Source of the DNA: Anaeromyxobacter sp.
Lineage (GTDB): Bacteria > Myxococcota > Myxococcia > Myxococcales > Anaeromyxobacteraceae
Length of the DNA stretch: 11,135 nt
NCBI GenBank assembly: GCA_020028115.1
Contig: JAHWYA010000020.1
Span: forward strand, 1 to 11,135
Direction: 5' to 3'
Part shown: positions 1 through 6,897 of the stretch, one piece after another
Layout of the letters: the number at the start of each line of letters is the position of its first letter
How positions within the stretch are numbered: the stretch's first letter is position 1
The notes under the pieces: generated by a model
The model's database searches: none
What the model was told of the DNA's origin: nothing
The model's input: only the letters and a program-made list of their open reading frames with translations
Program-made: the position numbers and the translations under genes

Positions 1-1280
1 TGCTTCACGCCCTTCACCTTGCGCGCCTTCTCGTAGAGCGAGACGAGCGGCCCGTGATCGACCTCGAAGAACCGGCAGACCTTCGGGTGGACGCAGGAAG
101 CGCGGCGGCACGCCGCGTGGGCCTCCGCGCTCGTGCAGGTCATCCGCCACATGTTCGCGGTCGCGCCGCCGAGATCGGTGATGGTGCCCCTGAAGCTCGA
201 CCGCGACGCGAGGGCCGCGACCTCCCGCAGCACGCTCGCCTCCGAGCGCGAGGCGATGTCGCGCCCCTGGTGCTCGGTGATGCAGCAGAAGGCGCACCCC
301 GCCGCGCAGCCGCGGAGGATCTGGATGGACCAGCGGATCTGCTCGAGGGCCGGGAGGTGCGCGCCGGCGTAGGACGGGTGCGCCTCCCGCGCGTACGGCA
401 GCTCCGCGATCCGGTCGAGCTCCTCGGTCGACGGCGCCGGCATCGGCTCGTTCACGAGGACGGTCCGGGCGCGGACGCCCGTCCCGTGGCGCTGCAGGAG
501 GATGCGTGCGTTGTCGGCGTTGTGCTCTCGGTGGTAGAGCCGGCTGAACTCCGCGAACCGCCGCTTGTCGACGGCGATCTCCTCGAACGCGGGGAGCTCG
601 ATCGCCGCGCGCGTCCGGTCCGGGAGCCCGGCGAGGGCGAGGTTCTGGAGGGCGACCGCGGTCCCCGGCACGTCCACGAGCCCGCAGACGTCCTCGCCCG
701 ACGCGAGGCGGCGCGCGATCTCGAGGATCGGCTTCTCGCCCTGCCCGTACACGAGCAGGTCCGCGCCCGACGGGACGAGGATCGAGGGGAGCACCCGGTC
801 GTCCCAGTAGTCGTAGTGCGCGATGCGGCGGAGCGACGCCTCGATCCCGCCGATCACGATGGGCGTCGCCGGGCCGAACGCCTCCCGGCACAGCCGGGCG
901 TACACCGAGGTCGCCCGGTCCGGACGGCGTCCCGCGGCCCCGCCCGGCGTGTAGGCGTCGTCCGACCGCGGGCGCTTGTGCGCCGTGTAGTGGTTCACCA
1001 TCGAGTCCATCGCGCCCGCGGTCACGCCCACGAACAGGCGCGGGCGCCCGAGCCGCGCGACCGCGGCGGGCGAGCGCCAGTCGGGCTGCGCGACGATCCC
1101 GACGCGGTAGCCCTGCGCCTCGAGCACCCGGCCGATCACCGCCGCGCCGAAGCTCGGGTGGTCCACGTAGGCGTCGCCCGTCACGAGGAGGACGTCGATC
1201 CCGCTCCAGCCGAGCGCGCGCACCTCGGCGTCGGTCGTCGGCAGGAAGGGGGCGGCGCGGGGACTCATCGGCGCGGTCAT
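1..1280 (-). CDS. YgiQ-family radical SAM protein (C-terminus beyond left edge)
   Basis: Partial gene; 426 complete codons are visible and the C-terminal part lies off the left edge. The family uses a [4Fe-4S] cluster and S-adenosylmethionine, but its reaction and substrate are unknown. The visible protein opens with the family's N-terminal region ([20 protein letters not shown], then IVAQPDW and [12 protein letters not shown]). The radical SAM cluster motif is CAAGCAFC with Cys325, Cys329 and Cys332, followed by ITEHQGR and the family block [13 protein letters not shown] second cysteine group (CTS, CRRASC, KVC), also conserved in YgiQ, follows. Family members usually run to roughly 600-740 residues, so about a third is missing. 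I chose ATG at 1280; an in-frame ATG at 1268 is an alternative and neither has a clear Shine-Dalgarno sequence. It is transcribed divergently from the large repetitive gene. The family assignment is firm; the function is not known. Confidence 0.93.
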   Translation of the reverse strand, partial: MTAPMSPRAAPFLPTTDAEVRALGWSGIDVLLVTGDAYVDHPSFGAAVIGRVLEAQGYRVGIVAQPDWRSPAAVARLGRPRLFVGVTAGAMDSMVNHYTAHKRPRSDDAYTPGGAAGRRPDRATSVYARLCREAFGPATPIVIGGIEASLRRIAHYDYWDDRVLPSILVPSGADLLVYGQGEKPILEIARRLASGEDVCGLVDVPGTAVALQNLALAGLPDRTRAAIELPAFEEIAVDKRRFAEFSRLYHREHNADNARILLQRHGTGVRARTVLVNEPMPAPSTEELDRIAELPYAREAHPSYAGAHLPALEQIRWSIQILRGCAAGCAFCCITEHQGRDIASRSEASVLREVAALASRSSFRGTITDLGGATANMWRMTCTSAEAHAACRRASCVHPKVCRFFEVDHGPLVSLYEKARKVKGVK

Positions 1281-1294
1281 ACATGGCCGCCGCC

Positions 1295-1332
1295 CCAGGG
1301 GAAATCAAGGGACGGCCGTCTTTTTCCCCTGG
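1295..1332. promoter_or_regulatory. Inverted repeat in divergent spacer, possible operator
   Basis: CCAGGGGAAA at 1295-1304 is matched perfectly by TTTCCCCTGG at 1323-1332 (10-bp arms, 18-base spacer). Inside the spacer, GACGGCCGTC at 1311-1320 is itself a perfect palindrome. The element lies between the divergent ygiQ-like gene and the large repetitive gene and covers the likely -35 region of the latter. That placement suits a transcription-factor site better than a terminator, because neither gene ends here. The arms are seen directly; the binding role is inference. Confidence 0.4.
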
Positions 1333-1350
1333 CGCACGGCGAGGTATCAT
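1321..1350 (+). promoter_or_regulatory. Candidate promoter of the repetitive-protein gene
   Basis: TATCAT at 1345-1350 matches the sigma-70 -10 consensus at four of six bases. An 18-base spacer separates it from TTTTTC at 1321-1326, a weak -35. Transcription would start near 1357, giving a leader of about 50 bases before the ATG at 1410. The -35 overlaps the right arm of the inverted repeat, so a factor bound there could control it. This is a weak consensus match only. Confidence 0.25.
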
Positions 1351-1396
1351 TCCATCCGACTCCGCGTCGCCTCTCCACGGACGCTCCTCGCCTCTC

Positions 1397-1401
1397 GGAA
1401 G
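1397..1401 (+). promoter_or_regulatory. Ribosome binding site deciding the start at 1410
   Basis: GGAAG lies 8 bases before ATG 1410. The open frame continues upstream to base 54, but that part is antisense to the ygiQ-like gene. The in-frame GTG at 1401 overlaps this site, and the ATG at 1431 has no comparable site. The start at 1410 is therefore preferred. Confidence 0.5.
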
Positions 1402-1409
1402 TGCCCGGC

Positions 1410-4400
1410 ATGCCCGACCAGCGCAGCGTGATGAACGAGTTCCGGTACCTCGACGAGAAGCGGCTCGCGCAGGGGCTGACCGCCGACGAGGAGGTCCGGC
1501 TCGCGCGGCTTCGTGATCTCGTCGGGCCGGAGATGGGCGCCGGCGGGCTGAAGCCGGGCTTCGACGTGAACGCCGCGGCCGCGAAGCTGCGCGAGTCGCT
1601 CCTCCCCGCCGGCCTCCGCAACCGGCCGCCGCCGACGCCGCCCCCCGCTCCGCCCGCGGCGGAGGAGCCCGCCGCGCCCGAGGGCGACGTCGCCGACGCG
1701 CTCGCGTCGGCGTACGAAGAAGCGCCGTTCGCGCCGCTCGAGGGCGCCGCCGCCGAGGCGCCGGCCGCGGATGCGCTCTTCGATCCGGCCTCGCTCGGGA
1801 CGGAGCCGCCGGCGTACGATCCCGCCGCGCAGCCCTACGATCCGAACGCCACGTACGACCCGAACGCCACCTACGCCGCGGAAGGCTTCGCCGACGGCAC
1901 CGCCCCGGCGTACGATCCGGCCACCTACGATCCGGCGGCCGCCGACCCGAGCGCCGCCGGCGCGTGGGATCCGAACCAGCCCTGGGATCCGAACGCGGCG
2001 CAGGACGCGCAGCCCTACGATCCCAACGCGCTGCAGGACGCGCAGCCCTACGATCCGAACGCCGCGTATCCCGAGGGCGCCTACGCCGCCGCGGATCCGG
2101 GCACGTATCCGGAGGACGGCGCGGCCCCCCTCGATCCGGCCGCCTACCCGCTCGATCCCAACGCGTTCCCGGGCGACCCGGCGGCCTACGGGGCCGATCC
2201 GGCGGCGTACCCGGCCTACGCCGCAGACGGCGCGTCGTATGCGGCGCAGGGCGCGGAGCTCGACCCGAACGTCGCGCCCGCGTGGGATCCGAACCAGCCC
2301 TGGGATCCCGGCACCGCGCCGGGCGCGGAGCTCGCGACCTCGGACGCCGGCGGGCCGCTGGATCCCGAAGCCGCCCTCGCCGATCCCGCGGCGGCGGCGG
2401 CGGCGTGGGACACGACCCCGCCGTGGGATCCGGCCGCCGTCGAGGACGCCCCGCCCATCGCGCCGGACGCCTACGCCGCCACCGACACTGGCGCGTACCC
2501 GGCGGGGGCGACGAGCGAGGCTGGTGCGTGGGATCCGAACCAGCCCTGGGACGCGGGCGCGCCGCAGGAGCCCGCGCCGGAGGCTCCCGCGGGCGTGCCC
2601 CTCGTCGCCGCGGACGCGCCGCTCGACGACCTGGAGGAGCTCCACGACATCGAGCCGCTGCCGGAGGCCGAGCTCGTCGACGGTGACGCCGGCGCCGACC
2701 CGGCCGCGGCCGCCTACGCGGCGACGCCCGAGGGCGGCTCGTTCACGGAGGGAGATCCCGCGGCCGCGGCCGGCTGGGACGCGGAGCCGCAGCAGCCCGA
2801 ACCCGTCCTCCAGCCCGAGTTCGGCGAGTACGACGCAGCGGGCGGCGAGACCGCCCCGTCGCTCCTCGGGGATGCCGCGGTGCTCGCGGAGCCCGAGCCG
2901 CTCGCGGCCGAGCCGGCGGCCCCGCCGACGGGCGAGTACGACGACACCGCCGGGTTCGCGGCGGAGCCGTTCGACGCCTCCTCCGTCGCGCCGGACGCGC
3001 CCGGGCTCGACCCGGCACAGCAGCCGGAGCTCGATCCGCCCTGGCAGCCCGAGGCCGCGCTCGACGGGGACTTCGCGGCCGAGTCCGGCGGGTCCTTCGG
3101 CGCGGGCGAGGACGCCGCGGCACCGGAGTGGGCGCAGACGCCCGCTGCGCCACCGTGGGAGGGGACGGCGCCGCTCGACCCCGGCGCGCCGCCCGAGCCT
3201 GCGTTCGGCGACGCGGCGGACGGGTTCGAGCTCTCGCCCACCCCGGCGTCCGAGACGTTCGGGACGCTGCCCGGCACGGGCGGCGACCTCTTCGGCGCGC
3301 CGGAGGGTGACCTCGCGCCCGAGGACGACGCCGCGCTGGGCGGCCCCCAGGCCGCCGCGCCCGAGCTCGACTTCTCCCAGCCGGACTTCTCGGCGGGCGA
3401 GGAGCCCGCGCCCGAGCTGCCGGGCGAGGCCGCGACCGTGCTCGACGCGGTAGAGGAGCTCGCCGAGATTCCTCCGGAGGAGGGTGGCGCCGAGCTCGCC
3501 GCGCCGGCGCTCGACTTCGGCGCCGAGCCCGCGCTCGGGGAGCTCTCCGCGGCGGACCCCGCGGCCGACACCGTCGAGCCCGCCCTCGCCGACGCGCTCG
3601 CCGAGGCCGTGGCCGTGCCCGCAGCCGAGCCGGGAGAGGCCGCCGCGGAGGCCGCTCCCGAGGCGGACGCGTTCGCGGACGTCCTCGAGATCACCGACGC
3701 CGGGCTCGAGGAAGCCGGAACCGCGTCCGCTGAGGTCGCGCCGACCGCCGACGCGTCGGCCGACGCGTCGTTCGACCTGTCGATCGACGTGGCGGAGGAG
3801 CCGCTCGCCGAGGTGCCGGCGAGCGCCGGAGAGGAGCCGGCGGCCGCCACCGGCGCGCCGGAGGCGTCGCAGGAGGAGCCCGCGCCCGCGGAGGTCGTGG
3901 CCGCCCCTGACGCGCCCGCGCCCGCCGCGGACGACGTCCCGACGATCGATGGCGCGGACGTCCTCGAGGAGCTCGTGGAGGAGGTCCCCGCGGCTCCAAC
4001 CCAATCGCTCGACTTCGAGCCGCTCGTCGAAGGCGCGACGCCTGCGGTCGCGGCTCCGGGTGCGTTTCCGGTTCCGGCCGCGATCGCGGTTCCCGCGGCG
4101 GCTCCGGCTCCGGTCGCGGCTCCGCCTCCTGCTCCCGCCGCGCCCGCGGGCGACCCCGACTGCCACGTCCCGGGCACGCAGCGCGTGGTCGTCCACACCA
4201 TCGAGGGGCTCGTGAAGCGCGGCGTCCTCGAGGACGCACACCTCGACGCTCCGTCCCTCGCGCTGGCGCCTCAGCCCGACGCGCTGCCCGAGGAGGTCCC
4301 GACCGAGAAGGTGAAGGCGATCTTCTTCATGCTGGCGCCCGGAGAGAAGGCGCCGGCGGCCGAGGGGAAGCGGGTCCGCGTCACGTTCCGCGACGGGCGG

Positions 4401-4532
4401 CAGATCGCGGGCTTCAGCCCCGACTACCGCGACGACGGGATCGGCTTCTTCATGATCCCGGCGGACACGCGCACGAACACCGGCCGGATCTGGGTGTACC
4501 GGGCCGCGGTGCGCCAGGTGGCCGTGAGTTGA
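1410..4532 (+). CDS. Large acidic repeat protein with myxobacterial-type C-terminal domain
   Basis: 1040 residues, no signal peptide and no membrane helix, so probably cytoplasmic. Residues 1-72 are a charged helical segment (LDEKRLAQGLTADEEVRLAR, then GFDVNAAAAKLRESLLPAGL). Residues 73-924 are rich in Ala, Pro, Asp, Glu and Gly, contain no Lys or Arg at all, and look disordered. Within them, residues 124-381 carry many x-D-P motifs (YDPNAT, LDPNAF) and four W-x5-W motifs of the WDPNQPWD type. A later part has acidic LDF motifs (ELDFSQPDFS, ALDFGAEP, SLDFEPL). Residues 966-1040 form a compact beta-rich domain (KAIFFM, VRVTFRDGRQIAGF, GIGFFMIPADTRTNTGRIWV). I recall this domain at the C-terminus of many uncharacterised myxobacterial proteins, but its function is unknown to me. 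The plus frame is real: it has a ribosome site, recognisable ends, and an end just before a hairpin cluster. A scaffold or tether role is inference. Confidence 0.85.
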   Translation: MPDQRSVMNEFRYLDEKRLAQGLTADEEVRLARLRDLVGPEMGAGGLKPGFDVNAAAAKLRESLLPAGLRNRPPPTPPPAPPAAEEPAAPEGDVADALASAYEEAPFAPLEGAAAEAPAADALFDPASLGTEPPAYDPAAQPYDPNATYDPNATYAAEGFADGTAPAYDPATYDPAAADPSAAGAWDPNQPWDPNAAQDAQPYDPNALQDAQPYDPNAAYPEGAYAAADPGTYPEDGAAPLDPAAYPLDPNAFPGDPAAYGADPAAYPAYAADGASYAAQGAELDPNVAPAWDPNQPWDPGTAPGAELATSDAGGPLDPEAALADPAAAAAAWDTTPPWDPAAVEDAPPIAPDAYAATDTGAYPAGATSEAGAWDPNQPWDAGAPQEPAPEAPAGVPLVAADAPLDDLEELHDIEPLPEAELVDGDAGADPAAAAYAATPEGGSFTEGDPAAAAGWDAEPQQPEPVLQPEFGEYDAAGGETAPSLLGDAAVLAEPEPLAAEPAAPPTGEYDDTAGFAAEPFDASSVAPDAPGLDPAQQPELDPPWQPEAALDGDFAAESGGSFGAGEDAAAPEWAQTPAAPPWEGTAPLDPGAPPEPAFGDAADGFELSPTPASETFGTLPGTGGDLFGAPEGDLAPEDDAALGGPQAAAPELDFSQPDFSAGEEPAPELPGEAATVLDAVEELAEIPPEEGGAELAAPALDFGAEPALGELSAADPAADTVEPALADALAEAVAVPAAEPGEAAAEAAPEADAFADVLEITDAGLEEAGTASAEVAPTADASADASFDLSIDVAEEPLAEVPASAGEEPAAATGAPEASQEEPAPAEVVAAPDAPAPAADDVPTIDGADVLEELVEEVPAAPTQSLDFEPLVEGATPAVAAPGAFPVPAAIAVPAAAPAPVAAPPPAPAAPAGDPDCHVPGTQRVVVHTIEGLVKRGVLEDAHLDAPSLALAPQPDALPEEVPTEKVKAIFFMLAPGEKAPAAEGKRVRVTFRDGRQIAGFSPDYRDDGIGFFMIPADTRTNTGRIWVYRAAVRQVAVS
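1779..2552 (+). repeat. In-gene repeat array encoding YDPN / WDPNQPWD motifs
   Basis: These are coding repeats, residues 124-381 of the large protein. Clear tandem units are an 18-base pair of YDPNAT units at 1836-1853 and 1854-1871, and a 33-base pair of QDAQPYDPNA units at 2001-2033 and 2034-2066 whose first 23 bases are identical. The GCGTGGGATCCGAACCAGCC string (A-WDPNQP) begins at 1962, 2280 and 2526, with a diverged copy (WDTTPPWD) at 2406. The tryptophan motifs at residues 292, 333 and 374 are spaced exactly 41 residues apart. Such units can gain or lose copies by slippage. Confidence 0.8.
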
Positions 4533-4546
4533 ACATCGAGGAGGGG

Positions 4547-4654
4547 CCCCGGCGTAGCCGGGGAGGGGCAGCGCCCCTCCCCGCGGGACGGCGCGCGAGG
4601 CGCAGCCGAAGCGCGCCCGGCTCCCGCGCAGCAGGGGTGGGGCCGGCACGCCCC
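4547..4654. terminator. Hairpin cluster between convergent genes
   Basis: The 129-base spacer between the stop codons at 4532 and 4662 holds several perfect stems. They are CCCCGGC/GCCGGGG with a 3-base loop (4547-4563), an 11-bp stem with a 3-base loop (4559-4569 with 4573-4583), GGCGCGC/GCGCGCC (4590-4596 with 4611-4617), and GGGGC/GCCCC (4639-4654). The first two share bases and cannot form together. There is no T-run, so classical intrinsic termination is not shown. A bidirectional, hairpin-based transcript end is the simplest reading. Confidence 0.45.
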
Positions 4655-4661
4655 GTGGAGA

Positions 4662-5396
4662 TCAGTTCAGCCAGCGCGGGCGGTCACCCTCGCCGTCGCG
4701 CTTCACGACCTTGAGGTGGCGGGCGCGCCGCTTCGACTCGCGCTCCGCCCACCAGGCGCGCGCGTCGCGCCACGGGCTCCCGGCGCCCGAGCCGCGCGAG
4801 AGCAGCCACGCGGCGAAGAGCGCGCACAGGTGCGGCGTGAAGATCCCGATCCCGCGGAGCCCGCCCGCCGCGATCCCGTAGAGGACCGTGCCGCCGAGGA
4901 CGAGCCAGGCCGCGGTCCGGCCGGTGATGGGGAGGACGCCCCAGACGTTCACCTGACGGTCGGGATAGAGCATCGCCCACGAGACGATGAGGGCGTTCAC
5001 GACCGGCCAGATCCCGACGTGGGCGACCGAGGCGGGCTGGAACACGAGCGAGAGGAGCGTCGTCGCGACGCTCGCGAACGCGGCGTAGCCGAAGAAGCGG
5101 AGCAGGAACCGCCGCTCGCTCCAGACGAAGGCGAGCTGCTGGCCGAGCCAGTACAGCATGAACCCGCCGAACAGGAGCGCGAACGGGTCGTCCTGCACGA
5201 ACGGCCAGGTGACGAGGCGCCAGAGCTGCCCGCGCTGGATCATCACCGGCGAGAGCGCGGCGAGCGACTGGAGCTCGCGGTCCATCCAGCCCCACACGCT
5301 CATCGCGAGCATGAGCGCGAGGACGAGGCCGAGCGACGGGGGCACCCGGTCGCCGAACGTGAGGAAGCGCGGGAGCCCGACGCCGCGTCGCGCCAC
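4662..5396 (-). CDS. Rhomboid-like multi-spanning membrane protein lacking catalytic serine
   Basis: 244 residues with about six hydrophobic segments: around 22-38, 72-92, 101-120, 126-144, 160-178 and 183-200. A basic C-terminal tail follows (WWAERESKRRARHLKVVKR). The overall pattern is rhomboid-like: a loop with GQLWRLVTWPF (Trp59-Arg60, the WR motif of the first loop) and a His (H189 in FTPHLCALFAAW) in the last helix. Active rhomboids carry GxSx in the fourth helix. Here the matching place reads GIWP (128-131) with no serine, so it is probably not a protease but a pseudo-rhomboid or Derlin-like protein that binds membrane partners. The start is GTG at 5396, supported by a strong ribosome site. 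It follows the 65-residue upstream gene by 2 bases, so the two are very likely translated together. Rhomboid kinship is judged by eye and moderately sure. Confidence 0.75.
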   Translation of the reverse strand: MARRGVGLPRFLTFGDRVPPSLGLVLALMLAMSVWGWMDRELQSLAALSPVMIQRGQLWRLVTWPFVQDDPFALLFGGFMLYWLGQQLAFVWSERRFLLRFFGYAAFASVATTLLSLVFQPASVAHVGIWPVVNALIVSWAMLYPDRQVNVWGVLPITGRTAAWLVLGGTVLYGIAAGGLRGIGIFTPHLCALFAAWLLSRGSGAGSPWRDARAWWAERESKRRARHLKVVKRDGEGDRPRWLN

Positions 5397-5398
5397 GG

Positions 5399-5596
5399 TC
5401 AGCTCCTCTCCCGCTCGCGGTAGTAGACGAGGATCGAGAGGCAGTGGAACTTCTTGTCCGAGCTCAGCCGCACGTCCTTGTCCACCGGGACGAGCTCGGG
5501 GTGCTCCGCCAGCCAGCGGGTCACCATCTCGCCCATCACCTCGCGATCGCGCGCGAGCGTCGTCGTGAAGACCTTCACCCCGTCGAAGCTCGTCAT
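5399..5596 (-). CDS. Small 65-residue protein, possibly Cse60-like
   Basis: 65 residues, soluble, no signal peptide. The sequence runs VKVFTTTLARDREVMGEMV, then WLAEHPELVPVDKDVRLSSD, then KKFHCLSILVYYRERERS. This suggests a strand, a helix and two further strands. The layout (KVF near the start, then a helix, then D..S.D..FHC.SI..YY) resembles the small sporulation protein Cse60 family of Bacillus, which is about 60 residues and of unknown function. I hold that only loosely. The open frame extends upstream to 5650. ATG 5596 is the better start because GGGAGAGG lies 4 bases before it, and the extra 18 residues are Arg/Gly-rich and unconvincing. The stop codon is 2 bases from the GTG of the rhomboid-like gene, whose ribosome site lies inside this gene's 3' end. 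That implies coupled translation and possibly a shared function. Confidence 0.7.
   Translation of the reverse strand: MTSFDGVKVFTTTLARDREVMGEMVTRWLAEHPELVPVDKDVRLSSDKKFHCLSILVYYRERERS
5403..5410 (-). promoter_or_regulatory. Ribosome binding site for GTG start at 5396
   Basis: On the minus strand GAGAGGAG ends 6 bases before the GTG. It lies within the last codons of the upstream 65-residue gene. It supports both the GTG start of the rhomboid-like protein and translational coupling of the pair. Confidence 0.7.
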
Positions 5597-5600
5597 CGCA

Positions 5601-5608
5601 CCTCTCCC
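5601..5608 (-). promoter_or_regulatory. Ribosome binding site deciding the start at 5596
   Basis: GGGAGAGG on the minus strand lies 4 bases before ATG 5596. The longer open frame from 5650 has no such site, so this fixes the start of the 65-residue protein. Confidence 0.6.
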
Positions 5609-5621
5609 ACGGACCTCCGGG

Positions 5622-5650
5622 ACCCTACGTCCGCCCCGCCCGGTCCGCAA
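5622..5650 (-). promoter_or_regulatory. Candidate promoter of the small protein/rhomboid-like pair
   Basis: On the minus strand TTGCGG (5650-5645) is separated by exactly 17 bases from TAGGGT (5627-5622). These match the -35 and -10 consensus at four and three of six bases, keeping the key TTG and TA...T. The predicted start near 5615 would leave a leader of about 19 bases containing the ribosome site. The pair could therefore be transcribed independently of the thiolase gene upstream. Read-through from the tat operon remains possible, since no terminator is visible between them. Confidence 0.35.
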
Positions 5651-5674
5651 CGTCCCGGTCGAGCGTCGTGGCGA

Positions 5675-6871
5675 TCACAGCGCCTCGAGGATGACGGCGA
5701 TCCCCTGGCCGCCGCCGATGCAGGCGGACCCCAGCCCGAACCGTGCGCGGCGCCGCCGCAGCTCGTAGACGAGGTGCATCGCGATGCGCGCGCCGCTCGC
5801 GGCGAGGGGGTGGCCGAGGGCGATGGCGCCGCCGTCCACGTTCGTCCGGTCGCGCGGCAGCCCGAGCTCCTTCAGGACCGCGAGCGCCTGCGGCGCGAAC
5901 GCCTCGTTCACCTCGAACAGGTCGAGCTCCTCGAGCTTCGCCCCGGCGCGCGCGAGCGCGTTCCTCACCGCCGGGACCGGCCCGATCCCCATGATCGTCG
6001 GGTCGACGCCGGCGTGGCCCCAGTTCACGATGCGCGCGAGCGGGCGGATCCCGCGCCGCTCCGCGTACTCGCGCGAGGCGACGACGAACGCGCCCGCCCC
6101 GTCGGAGATCCCGCTCGCCGCGCCGGCGTGGATGACGCCGTCCTTCTTGAAGACCTTCGGGAGCTTCTTCAGCCCCTCGAGCGTCGTCTCCGGCCGCGGG
6201 TGCTCGTCCTTCGCGAAGAGGACGGGCCCCTTCTTCCCCTTCACCTCGATCGGCGCGAGCTCGTCGTCGAACCGGCGGGCCTCGTCGGCGGCCGCCCAGC
6301 GCCGCTGCGACTCGACCGAGAAGGCGTCCACCTCGTCCTGCCCGATCCGGTGCTGCTCGGCGAGCTTCTCCGCCGTGAGCGCCATGGGGAGCCCGGCGTA
6401 GGAGTCGGTGAGCGCGGACCAGAGGACGTCCTCGACCGGAGGCGTCTTCCCGAACGGGAAGCCCCAGCGCGTCCCGCGGATGACGAGCGGCGCCTGGCTC
6501 ATCGACTCCGTCCCGCCCGCGAGGACGACCTCGGCCTGGCCCGTCTCGACGAGGACCGCCGCCTGCACGAGCGCCTCGAACCCCGACCCGCAGAGGCGGT
6601 TCACGACGAGCGCGGGGACCCGCTCCGGGAGCCCGGCTCGCAGCCCCACGTGCCGCGCGAGGTAGATGGCGTCCGGGCTCGTCTGGGCGACGTTCCCGAA
6701 GACGACGTGGCCGAAGTCGTCGACCGGCGCGCCCGCCGGCGCGAGCGCCGCCTGCGAGGCGTGGACCGCCAGGTCGGTGGCGGAGAGGTCCTTGAGCGTC
6801 CCCCCGAACGTCCCGAAGGGGGTCCGCTTCGCAGAGAGGATGACGACGTCCTTCGTGCCCGCTCGGTTCAT
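5675..6871 (-). CDS. Acetyl-CoA C-acyltransferase (thiolase), ACAA2-like
   Basis: 398 residues, the usual thiolase length, complete. It cleaves 3-ketoacyl-CoA with CoA to acetyl-CoA and a shortened acyl-CoA, the last step of beta-oxidation, or condenses two acetyl-CoA in reverse. It is cytoplasmic and normally tetrameric. Catalytic residues are all present: Cys94 in NRLCGSGFEAL (acyl acceptor), NEAFAPQ at 322-328, His354 in GGAIALGHPL, and Cys384 in GSACIGGGQG. Several stretches (DAIYLARHVGLR, GGTESMSQAP, LPKVFKKDG, IMGIGPVPA) read like the mitochondrial enzyme ACAA2 as I remember it. That suggests a medium- or broad-chain 3-ketoacyl-CoA thiolase rather than a strict acetoacetyl-CoA thiolase; chain length cannot be read with certainty. 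AAGGAG at 6877-6882, 5 bases before the ATG, supports the start. It lies 26 bases downstream of the two-helix protein and is probably the last gene of the tatB-tatC transcript. Confidence 0.95.
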   Translation of the reverse strand: MNRAGTKDVVILSAKRTPFGTFGGTLKDLSATDLAVHASQAALAPAGAPVDDFGHVVFGNVAQTSPDAIYLARHVGLRAGLPERVPALVVNRLCGSGFEALVQAAVLVETGQAEVVLAGGTESMSQAPLVIRGTRWGFPFGKTPPVEDVLWSALTDSYAGLPMALTAEKLAEQHRIGQDEVDAFSVESQRRWAAADEARRFDDELAPIEVKGKKGPVLFAKDEHPRPETTLEGLKKLPKVFKKDGVIHAGAASGISDGAGAFVVASREYAERRGIRPLARIVNWGHAGVDPTIMGIGPVPAVRNALARAGAKLEELDLFEVNEAFAPQALAVLKELGLPRDRTNVDGGAIALGHPLAASGARIAMHLVYELRRRRARFGLGSACIGGGQGIAVILEAL

Positions 6872-6897
6872 TCCGGCTCCTTATCGCGTCGCGGGGC

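Noticed and set aside
54..1409. Plus-strand open frame upstream of the large repeat protein (452 extra codons)
   Set aside because: It is antisense to the clearly recognisable YgiQ-family gene. The translation is Arg/Asp/Val-rich with no motif, and a ribosome site supports a start at 1410.
1836..2066. Direct repeats considered as a CRISPR array or tandem non-coding repeat
   Set aside because: Repeats are in frame, encode YDPN-type motifs, vary in length (18 and 33 bases) and have no unique spacers. They are coding repeats.
1347..4649. 1100-codon minus-strand open frame opposite the repeat protein
   Set aside because: It is an Arg/Gly-rich shadow produced by GC-rich codons with no stops. It has no ribosome site or known domain, while the plus frame has recognisable ends.
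5597..5650. 18-residue N-terminal extension of the small Cse60-like protein
   Set aside because: Arg/Gly-rich, overlaps the candidate promoter, and the strong ribosome site lies before the internal ATG at 5596.
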